A DNA stretch of 5,703 nt from Hyphomicrobiaceae bacterium UBA4460 (GCA_002390155.1 DGOS01000122.1:1-5703); one strand, 5' to 3'. Shown: positions 1 to 4,932, numbered from the stretch's first letter. Numbers and translations are program-made. Notes: generated by a model from the letters alone, not told the origin.

Positions 1-375
1 GATCGCATCCAGATCGTCAAGGGTTGGCTCGACGCCGACGGCAAGACGCAAGAGAAGGTCTATGACGTCGTCTGGTCAGGTGCGCGCAAACCGGGTTCCG
101 ACGGCAAGCTGCCGGCAGTCGGGGACACCGTGGATGTCGAGAAGGCCACTTGGACCAACACGATTGGCGCCCCTGAGCTGATCACTGTCTGGGAAGACCC
201 GGACTTCGATCCGAACCAGCGTGCGTTCTACTATGCGCGGGTGATTGAGATCCCTACGCCCCGCTGGACCGCCTATGACGCCAAGCGCTTCGATGTTGAG
301 ATGTCGGACGACGTTCCCATGACCACCCAAGAACGCGCCTACACGTCGCCCATTTGGTACACGCCTAAGGGCTAA
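1..375 (+). CDS. DUF3604 family protein, C-terminal part (5' end outside window)
   Basis: The frame is open from the first base to TAA at 373-375 and gives 124 residues with no start, so the gene begins before the window. The sequence matches what I know of the end of DUF3604 proteins: an early RIQIVKGW segment, a central [20 protein letters not shown] stretch, then [10 protein letters not shown] and the family-ending [18 protein letters not shown]3604 proteins are usually about 600 residues or more and are thought to relate to PHP-type metal-dependent phosphoesterases. Their substrate is not established, and the catalytic part is not in this window. The internal ATG at 130 is not a start, because conserved coding sequence continues upstream of it. 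A strong terminator follows 26 bases after the stop, so this is the last gene of its transcript. The family call is by recognition, not by search. Confidence 0.9.
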   Translation, partial: DRIQIVKGWLDADGKTQEKVYDVVWSGARKPGSDGKLPAVGDTVDVEKATWTNTIGAPELITVWEDPDFDPNQRAFYYARVIEIPTPRWTAYDAKRFDVEMSDDVPMTTQERAYTSPIWYTPKG

Positions 376-401
376 GTATCGAATGCTAGAGAAGGTTTTA
401 G

Positions 402-427
402 GGCGGCTCGCTGAGGGCCGCCTTTTT
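402..427 (+). terminator. Rho-independent terminator of the DUF3604 gene
   Basis: A 6-bp GC-only stem, GGCGGC (402-407) with GCCGCC (417-422), encloses a 9-base loop and is followed at once by five T residues (423-427). It sits 26 bases after the DUF3604 stop codon, which is the expected place. Confidence 0.85.
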
Positions 428-460
428 GCTGCGAAAGACTCGGCTGCGATTCACGTGAAT

Positions 461-484
461 GTCCACTTCTGGCACTTAGCGGAC
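461..484 (+). repeat. Palindromic intergenic repeat, copy 1
   Basis: GTCCACT (461-467) can pair with AGCGGAC (478-484), with one non-Watson-Crick position. It aligns without gaps to the second copy at 552-575 with 19 of 24 bases identical. Read in the plus frame, this copy and its flank give NVHFWHLADL. From memory, similar strings occur in spurious ORFs of Bradyrhizobium and related genomes, where such hairpin repeats are scattered between genes. The family link is recollection, but the pairing and the alignment are visible. Confidence 0.6.
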
Positions 485-512
485 CTCTATGCCGAAACCG
501 AGCAAGTCCCCT

Positions 513-544
513 CTTGGGCCCAAACCAGACGTGGTCTGGCCAAG
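513..544. repeat. Compound inverted repeat between the two repeat copies
   Basis: The inner stem is CCAGAC (525-530) with GTCTGG (534-539) around a 3-base loop. The outer stem is CTTGG (513-517) with CCAAG (540-544), and a 7-base bulge lies on the left side. No T-tract follows on either strand, so it is not an obvious terminator. Its place between copies 1 and 2 suggests it belongs to the same element. Confidence 0.5.
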
Positions 545-551
545 GCGCAAG

Positions 552-575
552 GGCCGCTTCTGACCCTAAGCGGAC
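552..575 (+). repeat. Palindromic intergenic repeat, copy 2
   Basis: CCGCTT (554-559) pairs perfectly with AAGCGG (568-573) around an 8-base loop. It is the second member of the pair with 461-484, in the same orientation and 91 bases downstream. The five differences include one in the left arm that restores a Watson-Crick pair lacking in copy 1, as expected of a structure kept in a repeat family. Confidence 0.6.
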
Positions 576-764
576 ATGTTCAGACCAGTACAGCAGGCGA
601 TGGCTTTGCCTGGACAAGGGACAACGCGCCAGTCAGAGATAATGGCTTGGTCTGGATTGTCTCTCCGATGGCTATGAGAGAAGCTGATTGCCGGTCTCGG
701 GTTCTGGGCTCTGCGCAGAAGCACGTATTGCGCTCAGCGGGGACCGATGACGAGGCCCACAATC

Positions 765-770
765 AGGGGG
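765..770 (+). promoter_or_regulatory. Shine-Dalgarno site deciding the CRTAC1-type gene start
   Basis: AGGGGG lies 9 bases before the ATG at 780. The competing ATG at 747 has a G-rich patch only 3 bases upstream, which is too close for good initiation. Confidence 0.6.
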
Positions 771-779
771 ATCTCAATC

Positions 780-2348
780 ATGGGGCGCAACATCTTGGCT
801 GTTCTAACCGCAGTGCTTGTTCTCGTAGTCGCGGGGGCCTACGTCGTGCTAGTGCCCGCCGAGGCTGTTCGCCCGCCCCCTGCGACCGTCGCCAAACCCA
901 ATCTCGTGTCGATCCCCACCCCTTTCACACACCGGTGGTCCAAGGGGACCAGTCATCCGCTGCTTGCCGCTGCGGCCATCGATGTCGACGACTCCGGGCG
1001 CGATGCGGTTTTTCTCGGAGGCTCCGACGGGCAACCGGACGCGCTGCTTGCGTGGCGGGACGGCAAGCTTGTCGACATCGCTGCTGAGGTCGGTCTCGGT
1101 GACGATCAGGCGACTTACGGCGCGCTATCCATAGACATCAACCGCGACGGGCGCGTCGACCTTTTGACCGTCGGGCACTCGGGGCTTGTTCTCTGGATCA
1201 ATTATGGTCGGCGTTTCGAGCGCAAGCGGCTTGACGTCGAGTTTCCGGCCGATGCAGTGCCGATGGCTCTCACGGCGGGCGATTTCGACCGCGATGGTCA
1301 GGTCGACCTCTACATCAGCCTGTTCGTTGCGCCGGAAAAATTCCGCTCGCCCGTGTTCAACGATCCGACCCACGCCAAGCGCAACGTACTGCTTCGTAAT
1401 GAAGGTGATCTTAAATTCGCCAACGTGACGGACGACGTATCGGGCGGGCTGCAGAACACGTTCACTGCATCGTTCATCGACCTTGATAACGACCACTGGC
1501 TTGACCTCGTGTTGGCTCAGAACACCGGCCAAATCGAATTTCTACGCAACCTCGGCAACGGTAAATTCGCTCGGCTAGATTTTCCCTTCGGTTACGGATT
1601 CTGGATGGGCCTCGCTTTCGGCGACATCGACGCCGACGGCGATATCGATGTGTTCCTCAGCAACATTGGCAACTCGATTCCGACGCCGCTGATCAAAGGA
1701 GACCGGCGAGACGACCAGAAGCTCGCTTATGAATGGCTGCTCCTACGCAATGACGGCGGGTTCCACTTTGCCGACATCACAGTAGCGGCTGGCGTCGCCG
1801 GGTTCGGCTTCGGCTGGGGCGCAAGTTTCGACGACATCAATCTCGACGGCATTCTGGACCTGCTGGTCGCGGAGAACTACGTCAAATGGCCGGTGCATCG
1901 CCTCTTCAAGCTGCCGGGCAAGCTGCTGCTCGGTGGCGGCGGGACATCTCCACGATTCTTCACCTCGAATGCTGCCGTGAACGCTAGCTACGGACATGTT
2001 CCGTTGATCACAGACCTCGACGGCGACGGGCGCAATGATGTCGTATGGGCAAATATGGACGGCGCGGCACGCGCCTACCTCAATCGGACCGATGGCCGGT
2101 TTCTGTCCGTCCGACTCCCGGATACGCCGCAAAGCATTGGCGCGCGCGTCCGTCTTGAAGGCATCCACGCTCCCGTGTACACCTACATCGCCGGCGAGGG
2201 GCTGTCCTCGGACCGTACGACGCAATTCGTCATCGGGGTGCCGAAGAACAGCCCGGCGCCTACGGCGCTTATCGTCGAGTGGTTTGACGGAGCGGTTTCG
2301 CAGATCGCCGATCCGCCGATGAACAAAACAATTGTGGTCGCTCCGTAA
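780..2348 (+). CDS. CRTAC1-type FG-GAP/VCBS beta-propeller with C-terminal ASPIC/UnbV domain
   Basis: The product has 522 residues. An uninterrupted hydrophobic segment at residues 5-25 is a signal anchor or signal peptide; there is no cysteine, so it is not a lipoprotein. Seven DxDxDG-like loops recur, at about 68, 119, 168, 234, 282, 352 and 412, for example DINRDGRVD, DIDADGDID and DLDGDGRND. These are the calcium-binding loops of FG-GAP/VCBS blades of a seven-bladed propeller. The fourth (DLDNDHWLD) lacks the usual glycine. The final 80 residues, including IGARVRLEG, AGEGLSSD and VEWFDG, fit the ASPIC/UnbV domain that ends CRTAC1-family proteins. The role is probably extracytoplasmic binding or adhesion; the ligand is unknown. 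The ATG at 780 is preferred because AGGGGG (765-770) lies 9 bases upstream and the hydrophobic segment follows directly. An in-frame ATG at 747 would add 11 residues. No terminator is visible after the stop. Confidence 0.88.
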   Translation: MGRNILAVLTAVLVLVVAGAYVVLVPAEAVRPPPATVAKPNLVSIPTPFTHRWSKGTSHPLLAAAAIDVDDSGRDAVFLGGSDGQPDALLAWRDGKLVDIAAEVGLGDDQATYGALSIDINRDGRVDLLTVGHSGLVLWINYGRRFERKRLDVEFPADAVPMALTAGDFDRDGQVDLYISLFVAPEKFRSPVFNDPTHAKRNVLLRNEGDLKFANVTDDVSGGLQNTFTASFIDLDNDHWLDLVLAQNTGQIEFLRNLGNGKFARLDFPFGYGFWMGLAFGDIDADGDIDVFLSNIGNSIPTPLIKGDRRDDQKLAYEWLLLRNDGGFHFADITVAAGVAGFGFGWGASFDDINLDGILDLLVAENYVKWPVHRLFKLPGKLLLGGGGTSPRFFTSNAAVNASYGHVPLITDLDGDGRNDVVWANMDGAARAYLNRTDGRFLSVRLPDTPQSIGARVRLEGIHAPVYTYIAGEGLSSDRTTQFVIGVPKNSPAPTALIVEWFDGAVSQIADPPMNKTIVVAP

Positions 2349-2356
2349 GCGCATGA

Positions 2357-2506
2357 GACGTCGTCGCCGAGGTTGACGTCGACCTTGGCGAAGAGGGCCG
2401 TGGTTTGGGTCACGTTGAAAAACTTGACGCTGGCCGAGATCTCGCCCCATACGTCTTCGAGATCGTCGTTGAAGCGGAACGTGGTGCGGGTGGATACCAA
2501 GGTGGC
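2357..2506 (-). pseudogene. Autotransporter beta-barrel domain fragment
   Basis: Read on the minus strand, about 50 residues contain FRFNDDLEDVWGEISASVKF followed by TTALFAKVDVNLGDDV. This resembles the last strands of the autotransporter outer-membrane barrel, where a D-VWGE strand and an LFAKVD-x-FGDD strand are typical. The usual closing aromatic residue and stop are missing: similarity fades near 2357 and the frame runs on antisense into the CRTAC1-type gene until 2183. Nothing of the passenger domain or the rest of the barrel is present. It is a relic, directly joined in frame to a dehydrogenase fragment. Recognition is by pattern only. Confidence 0.6.
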
Positions 2507-2626
2507 GCTGTCGAGCAAAGCGAGCTTCGCGCCCCGCTCGGCGAAGGCGTTCGTTAGTGTACGACCGAAGCCTTGCGCCGCCCCGGTAATCAAAACGACC
2601 TTGTCCTTGAAATTGAAAACTTTGCC
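2507..2626 (-). pseudogene. Short-chain dehydrogenase/reductase N-terminal fragment
   Basis: The minus strand encodes FNFKDKVVLITGAAQGFGR, then an AFAERGAKLALLD segment. This is the beta1-alpha1-beta2 unit of a short-chain dehydrogenase, with the TGxxxGxG dinucleotide-binding motif present as TGAAQGFG and the D that ends beta2. The protein then switches abruptly to autotransporter-like sequence, so the catalytic YxxxK region is absent (SDRs are usually about 250 residues). There is no ATG at the expected place ahead of FNFKDKV, and an in-frame TGA lies at 2627-2629. A TTG at 2591-2593 is the only nearby start-like codon, inside the conserved strand. It is almost surely a non-functional remnant. 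Confidence 0.7.
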
Positions 2627-2786
2627 TCAGAGGACGCAATTGTAACGCGCTTTTTGGACTTAGCAGGCGCGCATCGCCCGGGTGGCGCAACGATACAGAC
2701 CACTTCACAGACGGGCGCGCACCTGACCTCACACTCCGGCAGCACCTCGCCAAAGCGTTGCAGCATTATGAAAGTCTCTTCAGGTT

Positions 2787-2804
2787 CGGGGCGGAGGCGC
2801 CCCG
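2787..2804 (-). terminator. Possible terminator hairpin after the 66-aa membrane protein gene
   Basis: A perfect 7-bp GC-rich stem (CGGGGCG 2787-2793 with CGCCCCG 2798-2804) has a GAGG loop and starts 17 bases beyond the stop codon of the minus-strand gene. No U-tract follows it on the minus strand, so intrinsic termination would be weak. Confidence 0.3.
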
Positions 2805-2820
2805 GGGAGACCTGCCGGCC

Positions 2821-3021
2821 CTAGACGCCCTTCATGGCGACGCCTGCCATCAGCAGCGCCCAGCCCAGCATACCGATCCAGAAGGCGATATGGGCCACGG
2901 CCATGAAGCCGCCGCCGATGACGCCGAGGACGCCAAGGATATAGAGCACGATCGCCACGACCGCGCAGATGATGGACAGATAGAAGACGTTCTTCGTCGG
3001 TGGTGTCAGCTGAATGGCCAT
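2821..3021 (-). CDS. Small two-helix membrane protein, function unknown
   Basis: The product has 66 residues. After a short polar N-terminus (MAIQLTPPTK) two hydrophobic helices follow, at about 12-36 (glycine-rich end at GVIGGG) and 39-61, ending in the short tail MKGV, so it is an inner-membrane protein with little outside the bilayer. The start at 3019-3021 is chosen because a strong GGGAGG site (plus 3027-3032) lies 5 bases upstream. The same frame stays open upstream to an ATG at 3264, which would add 81 residues carrying a helix-turn-helix (listed separately). I regard the short form as the gene, since the ribosome binding site would otherwise be translated inside a charged linker (KRREGL). 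I do not recognise a named family. Confidence 0.72.
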   Translation of the reverse strand: MAIQLTPPTKNVFYLSIICAVVAIVLYILGVLGVIGGGFMAVAHIAFWIGMLGWALLMAGVAMKGV

Positions 3022-3264
3022 GAGTCCCTCCCGTCTTTTGAAAAGCGGGCAGACCCTAGCATGACAGCGCGGCGTGTTCACCTGCCGGATTTGCCGTTCC
3101 CAGCCGCCGTCGCGCATGTATTTGCGTAAAGTCCCGGCCGTGGTGCCGTGCTTCCAGGCGATGCGCCGCTGCGACATGCCGCTATAGAGAAAGTCGTGGC
3201 GGACCGCGTCCCAGTCGACGCTGTACGCACCGCCCTCCTCCCCAAGAGGTTCGTCCGGGATCAT
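3022..3264 (-). pseudogene. Helix-turn-helix segment, terminase-small-subunit-like, in frame with the membrane protein gene
   Basis: From ATG at 3262-3264 the minus strand encodes about 81 residues with no stop before the 66-aa gene. Residues about 16-59 (VDWDAVRHDFLYSGMSQRRI, then KHGTTAGTLRKYMRDGGWER) look like the N-terminal HTH found in phage terminase small subunits and related proteins: an aromatic start, S-x-R-x-I-A before the turn, and a T-LRK recognition helix ending in GW. No good Shine-Dalgarno site precedes the ATG. It may be a truncated gene whose frame happens to run into the next one, or the first half of a true 147-aa HTH-membrane fusion. I favour a remnant. The sequence itself is undamaged by stops. 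Confidence 0.45.
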
Positions 3265-3341
3265 GGCGTACTGTTCTTGTTGTTGTATGTGCGCCCTCCC
3301 TCCCCCTTCCGGAGCGAGCGAAAATGCGCCGTGCTTAGCGT

Positions 3342-3370
3342 TTGCGGTTCCGGAACCGAGCGTCTATCGA
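3342..3370 (+). promoter_or_regulatory. Likely sigma70-type promoter for the 54-aa membrane protein gene
   Basis: TTGCGG (3342-3347) and TATCGA (3365-3370) are separated by 17 bases. Only half of each box matches consensus, but spacing and place (43 bases before the ATG at 3413) fit. The spacer contains most of a 14-bp palindrome, which would let a bound repressor block it. Confidence 0.4.
3345..3358. promoter_or_regulatory. Perfect 14-bp palindrome, candidate operator
   Basis: CGGTTCCGGAACCG is its own reverse complement. It lies between the divergent frames starting at 3264 (minus) and 3413 (plus) and overlaps the end of the proposed -35 box and the spacer. A dimeric regulator is the natural reading; which one is unknown. 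Confidence 0.45.
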
Positions 3371-3387
3371 AGTGGCTCCCTATCGAA
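3364..3387 (+). repeat. Two exact 8-bp direct repeats, 16-bp period
   Basis: CTATCGAA occurs at 3364-3371 and again at 3380-3387. The first copy contains the proposed -10 box; the second lies just downstream of the expected transcript start. Two sites 16 bp apart lie 1.5 helical turns apart. Confidence 0.45.
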
Positions 3388-3412
3388 CAGCGACCGCGCG
3401 CCTGGAGGCGAC

Positions 3413-3577
3413 ATGTTTCGGACCATTGCGATTTGGGTTTTCGGTCTCATCGCCAGCGCGCTTGCCGGGATGACGATCGGCGCCGTTCTGATGGAGCAAG
3501 GCGCAGGCCTCGGGCTGATCGCCGGCCTCGCCATTTTCACCATCGCGCGTCTTTTGCTGACCATGCCCCGGTCGTAG
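3413..3577 (+). CDS. 54-aa membrane protein, function unknown
   Basis: The product is almost wholly hydrophobic: helix one at about residues 4-26 (IAIWVFGLIASALAGMTIGA), a short polar turn MEQGAG, helix two at about 32-49, and the end MPRS. It should sit in the inner membrane as a hairpin. The ATG at 3413 follows GGAGG (3404-3408) with a 4-base gap, which is short but workable. A longer frame beginning at 3263 has a cysteine-rich, unlikely start and is not preferred. It reads away from the minus-strand membrane gene and has its own likely promoter and palindromic operator. I do not recognise a family. Confidence 0.68.
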   Translation: MFRTIAIWVFGLIASALAGMTIGAVLMEQGAGLGLIAGLAIFTIARLLLTMPRS

Positions 3578-3596
3578 ACGCGAGGACCCGGCGCTA

Positions 3597-3633
3597 GAAA
3601 CTAACAACGCCGCCCCATTGCTGGGCGCGGCGT
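3597..3633 (-). terminator. Hairpin with U-rich tail (minus strand)
   Basis: On the minus strand ACGCCGC plus CCC (separated by one bulged G) pairs with GGGGCGGCGT around the loop AGCAAT, a 10-bp stem (3607-3633). The following bases TGTTAGTTTCT are U-rich. On the plus strand the sequence after the stem is TCTCAAC, so it works better leftward. It could end the 71-aa gene transcript (747 side of 3.7 kb) or the candidate small RNA. Confidence 0.55.
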
Positions 3634-3680
3634 CTCAACGCGGTGGATCGAAACGGTGTCTCGCCCACGTGTCGCGTTGT
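3597..3680 (-). ncRNA. Candidate small RNA of about 80 nt, or leader of a lost gene
   Basis: A promoter with a perfect TTGACA box (3687-3715) would start transcription near 3680 on the minus strand. About 45 bases later the RNA reaches a strong hairpin (3607-3633) followed by a U-rich stretch, so the product would be about 80 nt and contain no credible ORF. Alternatively the promoter belonged to a regulator gene that has been deleted. No known RNA family is recognised. Confidence 0.3.
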
Positions 3681-3686
3681 AGCCGA

Positions 3687-3715
3687 ACACTAGGCAAACA
3701 GCGTCACGCTGTCAA
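3687..3715 (-). promoter_or_regulatory. Sigma70-type promoter overlapping a palindrome (minus strand)
   Basis: On the minus strand TTGACA (plus 3710-3715) is a perfect -35 box, followed by a 17-base spacer and TAGTGT (plus 3687-3692) as -10. No protein gene starts close downstream in its direction. Confidence 0.5.
3698..3712. promoter_or_regulatory. 15-bp palindromic operator candidate
   Basis: ACAGCGTCACGCTGT is a perfect 7-bp inverted repeat around one central base and covers part of the -35 box and the spacer of the minus-strand promoter. Palindromes of this form and place are typical of TetR-family operators. A TetR-type regulator is inference; none is encoded here. Six T residues occur at 3720-3725, but 7 bases after the repeat, too far for a standard plus-strand terminator. 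Confidence 0.45.
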
Positions 3716-3746
3716 GGACTTTTTTCCTAGGATTTGTCGAGCGCCC

Positions 3747-3962
3747 TCAAAGCCAGCCGAGATCCTTGGCCTTGGCGTAGGCGGCCTTCCATGCGGCGGC
3801 GAGGAAGGAGGCTTGTTGTCCGTCGATTTCCGGCAAGGCCAGGAGCTCTTGAGCTTCCAGGAGCTGCGACCCCTGGTTCCTCATATAGGTCACGACGAAC
3901 GGCGTGCCGCGCTGGGTCACGCGAAGACCGTTCTCCAAGACTTCGACGCAGAGCTCGGCCAT
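3747..3962 (-). CDS. 71-aa soluble protein, conserved-looking hypothetical
   Basis: The sequence starts MAELCVEVLENGLRVTQRGT, has a PFVVTYMRNQGSQLLEAQEL middle that suggests beta strands, then an acidic turn PEIDGQ and a C-terminal amphipathic helix SFLAAAWKAAYAKAKDLGWL. There is no signal peptide or membrane segment, so it is cytoplasmic. The pattern FLA-AW-AA--KAK-LGW looks conserved, and I believe similar small proteins occur in other Hyphomicrobiales, but I cannot name a family. The ATG at 3960-3962 has a GAGGA site 12 bases upstream and a good promoter at 3999-4026, giving a leader of about 30 bases. It converges on the 54-aa gene. Confidence 0.72.
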   Translation of the reverse strand: MAELCVEVLENGLRVTQRGTPFVVTYMRNQGSQLLEAQELLALPEIDGQQASFLAAAWKAAYAKAKDLGWL

Positions 3963-3998
3963 CGCGAACCCGTTTCCTCGGCACTCCCCGGAGCCAAG

Positions 3999-4026
3999 AT
4001 TTTAGGCGTGTACGGATTGGTGACAA
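3999..4026 (-). promoter_or_regulatory. Sigma70-type promoter for the 71-aa gene
   Basis: On the minus strand TTGTCA (plus 4021-4026), a 16-base spacer and TAAAAT (plus 3999-4004) precede the gene. Each box differs from consensus at one or two positions, and the start codon lies about 30 bases past the expected transcript start. Confidence 0.6.
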
Positions 4027-4051
4027 CCCGTTTTGTGACACCACCTAAAGA

Positions 4052-4090
4052 GAAAGCCCCGGCTCGCTTTCGCAAGACGCCGGGGCTTTC
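4052..4090. terminator. Strong, possibly bidirectional terminator hairpin
   Basis: GAAAGCCCCGGC (4052-4063) pairs perfectly with GCCGGGGCTTTC (4079-4090), a 12-bp stem whose ends give A/T-rich flanks on both strands. A small inner CTT/AAG stem around TCGC caps the loop. The minus strand continues TCTTTAGG, the better tail. It lies just upstream of the promoter of the 71-aa gene and so insulates it from leftward read-through. Confidence 0.7.
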
Positions 4091-4268
4091 GCTAGGGCAC
4101 TTTATCAGGTGAGGCCACGCTAGCGGCCGTATGTGACAGGCTCGTTACGCCGGCCCGCGCGCGATTGCCGCGGGGGTCGACGCCCCATCCCCGATTGAAC
4201 CACGAGGTAAGACTTCATTAACCAAGCTGGGGTCAGCATGGGCAGGATATCAACGATGGGAGAGCCCC

Positions 4269-4412
4269 ATGCATCCCACCCGTACCCGCCGGAATCGGCG
4301 GCGCACTGCCCGCTCCTGGCGCAAGAGCCGCGAGCCCGCCCGCTCTGTGCTCACCAAAGGGCGCCGCTCCACCTCGCGGCGGCAGAACCGCTTCTCGCCG
4401 CTGGCGGCCTGA
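4269..4412 (+). CDS. 47-aa arginine-rich basic protein, hypothetical
   Basis: ATG at 4269 follows GGGAGAG (4258-4264) with a 4-base gap and opens MHPTRTRRNRRRTARSWRKS; the frame ends at TGA 4410-4412 after RRQNRFSPLAA. About 16 of 47 residues are arginine or lysine, with no hydrophobic segment, so if made it would be a cytoplasmic nucleic-acid-binding or ribosome-associated type of peptide. The next larger frames over this stretch (plus from 4238, minus from 4637 or 4528) look like shadows, rich in proline, alanine and arginine. GC-rich DNA easily yields arginine-rich frames by chance, so I keep moderate doubt. No family is recognised. Confidence 0.4.
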   Translation: MHPTRTRRNRRRTARSWRKSREPARSVLTKGRRSTSRRQNRFSPLAA

Positions 4413-4596
4413 GCCCGAGCTATCGCCGCTGCACAAGATCCCGACGCTCCGGCCTTGGCTCGCGACCCGCGACACCACCATGGAGCACGGCGCGCACGCC
4501 GCCGGCTGACGGCGCCCTCGTCCGCCAAGCCCTTCGGAGCGGGGCCCTTCTCTCAAGGCCGGCGCAGGCGTAAGATCGACGCCCGGCGCGGGAGCG

Positions 4597-4623
4597 TCTC
4601 GTGTCCCCGCGCGGAACACGAGA
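4597..4623 (+). other. Leader hairpin before the cysteine-rich exported protein gene
   Basis: TCTCGTGT (4597-4604) pairs perfectly with ACACGAGA (4616-4623) around an 11-base loop. It ends exactly where the ribosome binding site (AGAGGA, 4623-4628) begins, so it could affect access to that site or protect the 5' end. Confidence 0.45.
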
Positions 4624-4635
4624 GAGGATGCTGCC

Positions 4636-4932
4636 ATGCGGATGATCTATCTCGCTTTCGTCATGTTCGGCTTGGTGCTCGTTCTCGGGCTTGGCGTCGC
4701 GCAGAGCGATGCGCCGGCCCCACAGCAGGTCGCCGACGCGGCCATGGGGCTAAGCCTTCCGGGCGCCTTCACGCAACTGCCCAAGACCAAGATCATGTCG
4801 CCCGTCCGGGCCGACGTCGCGCCGCTGCCATTCTGCGGCCAGTGCTCGCAGGACTCCGATTGCGGCACGGGCCACAAATGCTGCGGGCCCTCGAGCTGCC
4901 TGGAGTGCTTTAGGGTCGTGACCTGTCCTTAA
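4636..4932 (+). CDS. Exported 98-aa protein with WAP-like eight-cysteine C-terminus
   Basis: Residues 3-22 form a signal peptide (IYLAFVMFGLVLVLGLGVA), with cleavage likely near A22. A low-complexity linker rich in Ala and Pro follows to about residue 66. The last 32 residues hold eight cysteines, C67, C70, C76, C82, C83, C88, C91 and C97. The core CSQDSDCGTGHKCCGPSSC closely follows the whey acidic protein four-disulfide core pattern: C-x5-C-x5-CC-x(3-4)-C-x(2-3)-C, with the D-x-D-C and K-C-C residues also present. One outer cysteine is placed at the C-terminal side rather than the N-terminal side of the classic fold. Even cysteine number and export fit a disulfide-bonded periplasmic or secreted domain. 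In animals WAP domains are often protease inhibitors; no function can be assigned here. AGAGGA lies 7 bases before ATG. Confidence 0.82.
   Translation: MRMIYLAFVMFGLVLVLGLGVAQSDAPAPQQVADAAMGLSLPGAFTQLPKTKIMSPVRADVAPLPFCGQCSQDSDCGTGHKCCGPSSCLECFRVVTCP

Larger units (their letters stand above)
428..779. other. Intergenic region without a gene
   Basis: No reading frame here is convincing. A plus frame starting at 383 runs through the terminator and repeats into the next gene, and its translation is low in typical coding character. What the stretch does hold is a pair of related hairpin repeats (461-484 and 552-575), a compound hairpin between them (513-544), and the ribosome binding site of the following gene (765-770). 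No promoter for the gene at 780 could be picked out with confidence. Confidence 0.7.

Noticed and set aside
383..1087. Plus-strand frame of 234 codons
   Set aside because: It starts before the terminator of the DUF3604 gene, crosses the hairpin repeats and overlaps the CRTAC1-type gene in another frame; the second half is Arg/Cys-rich shadow sequence.
1743..2753. Minus-strand frame of 336 codons opposite the CRTAC1-type gene
   Set aside because: Arginine-rich product with no recognisable domain, antisense to a well-supported gene; typical shadow of a GC-rich coding region.
4105..4205. GC-rich structured stretch considered as a tRNA or other structured RNA gene
   Set aside because: No cloverleaf, T-arm GGTTCGA motif or acceptor stem could be drawn on either strand.
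4195..4223. TTGAAC and TTAACC with a 17-base gap, as a promoter for the Arg-rich ORF; also a lone TTAACC CtrA-like half-site
   Set aside because: The -10 box matches consensus at only two of six positions and a single half-site is expected by chance.
4408..4509. Plus frame reading PEPELSPLHKIPTLRPWLAT and ending at TGA 4507-4509
   Set aside because: It looks somewhat protein-like, and follows the Arg-rich ORF in another frame, but it has no start codon with a ribosome site and only about 33 codons, so it cannot be supported as a gene. A frameshifted remnant remains possible.
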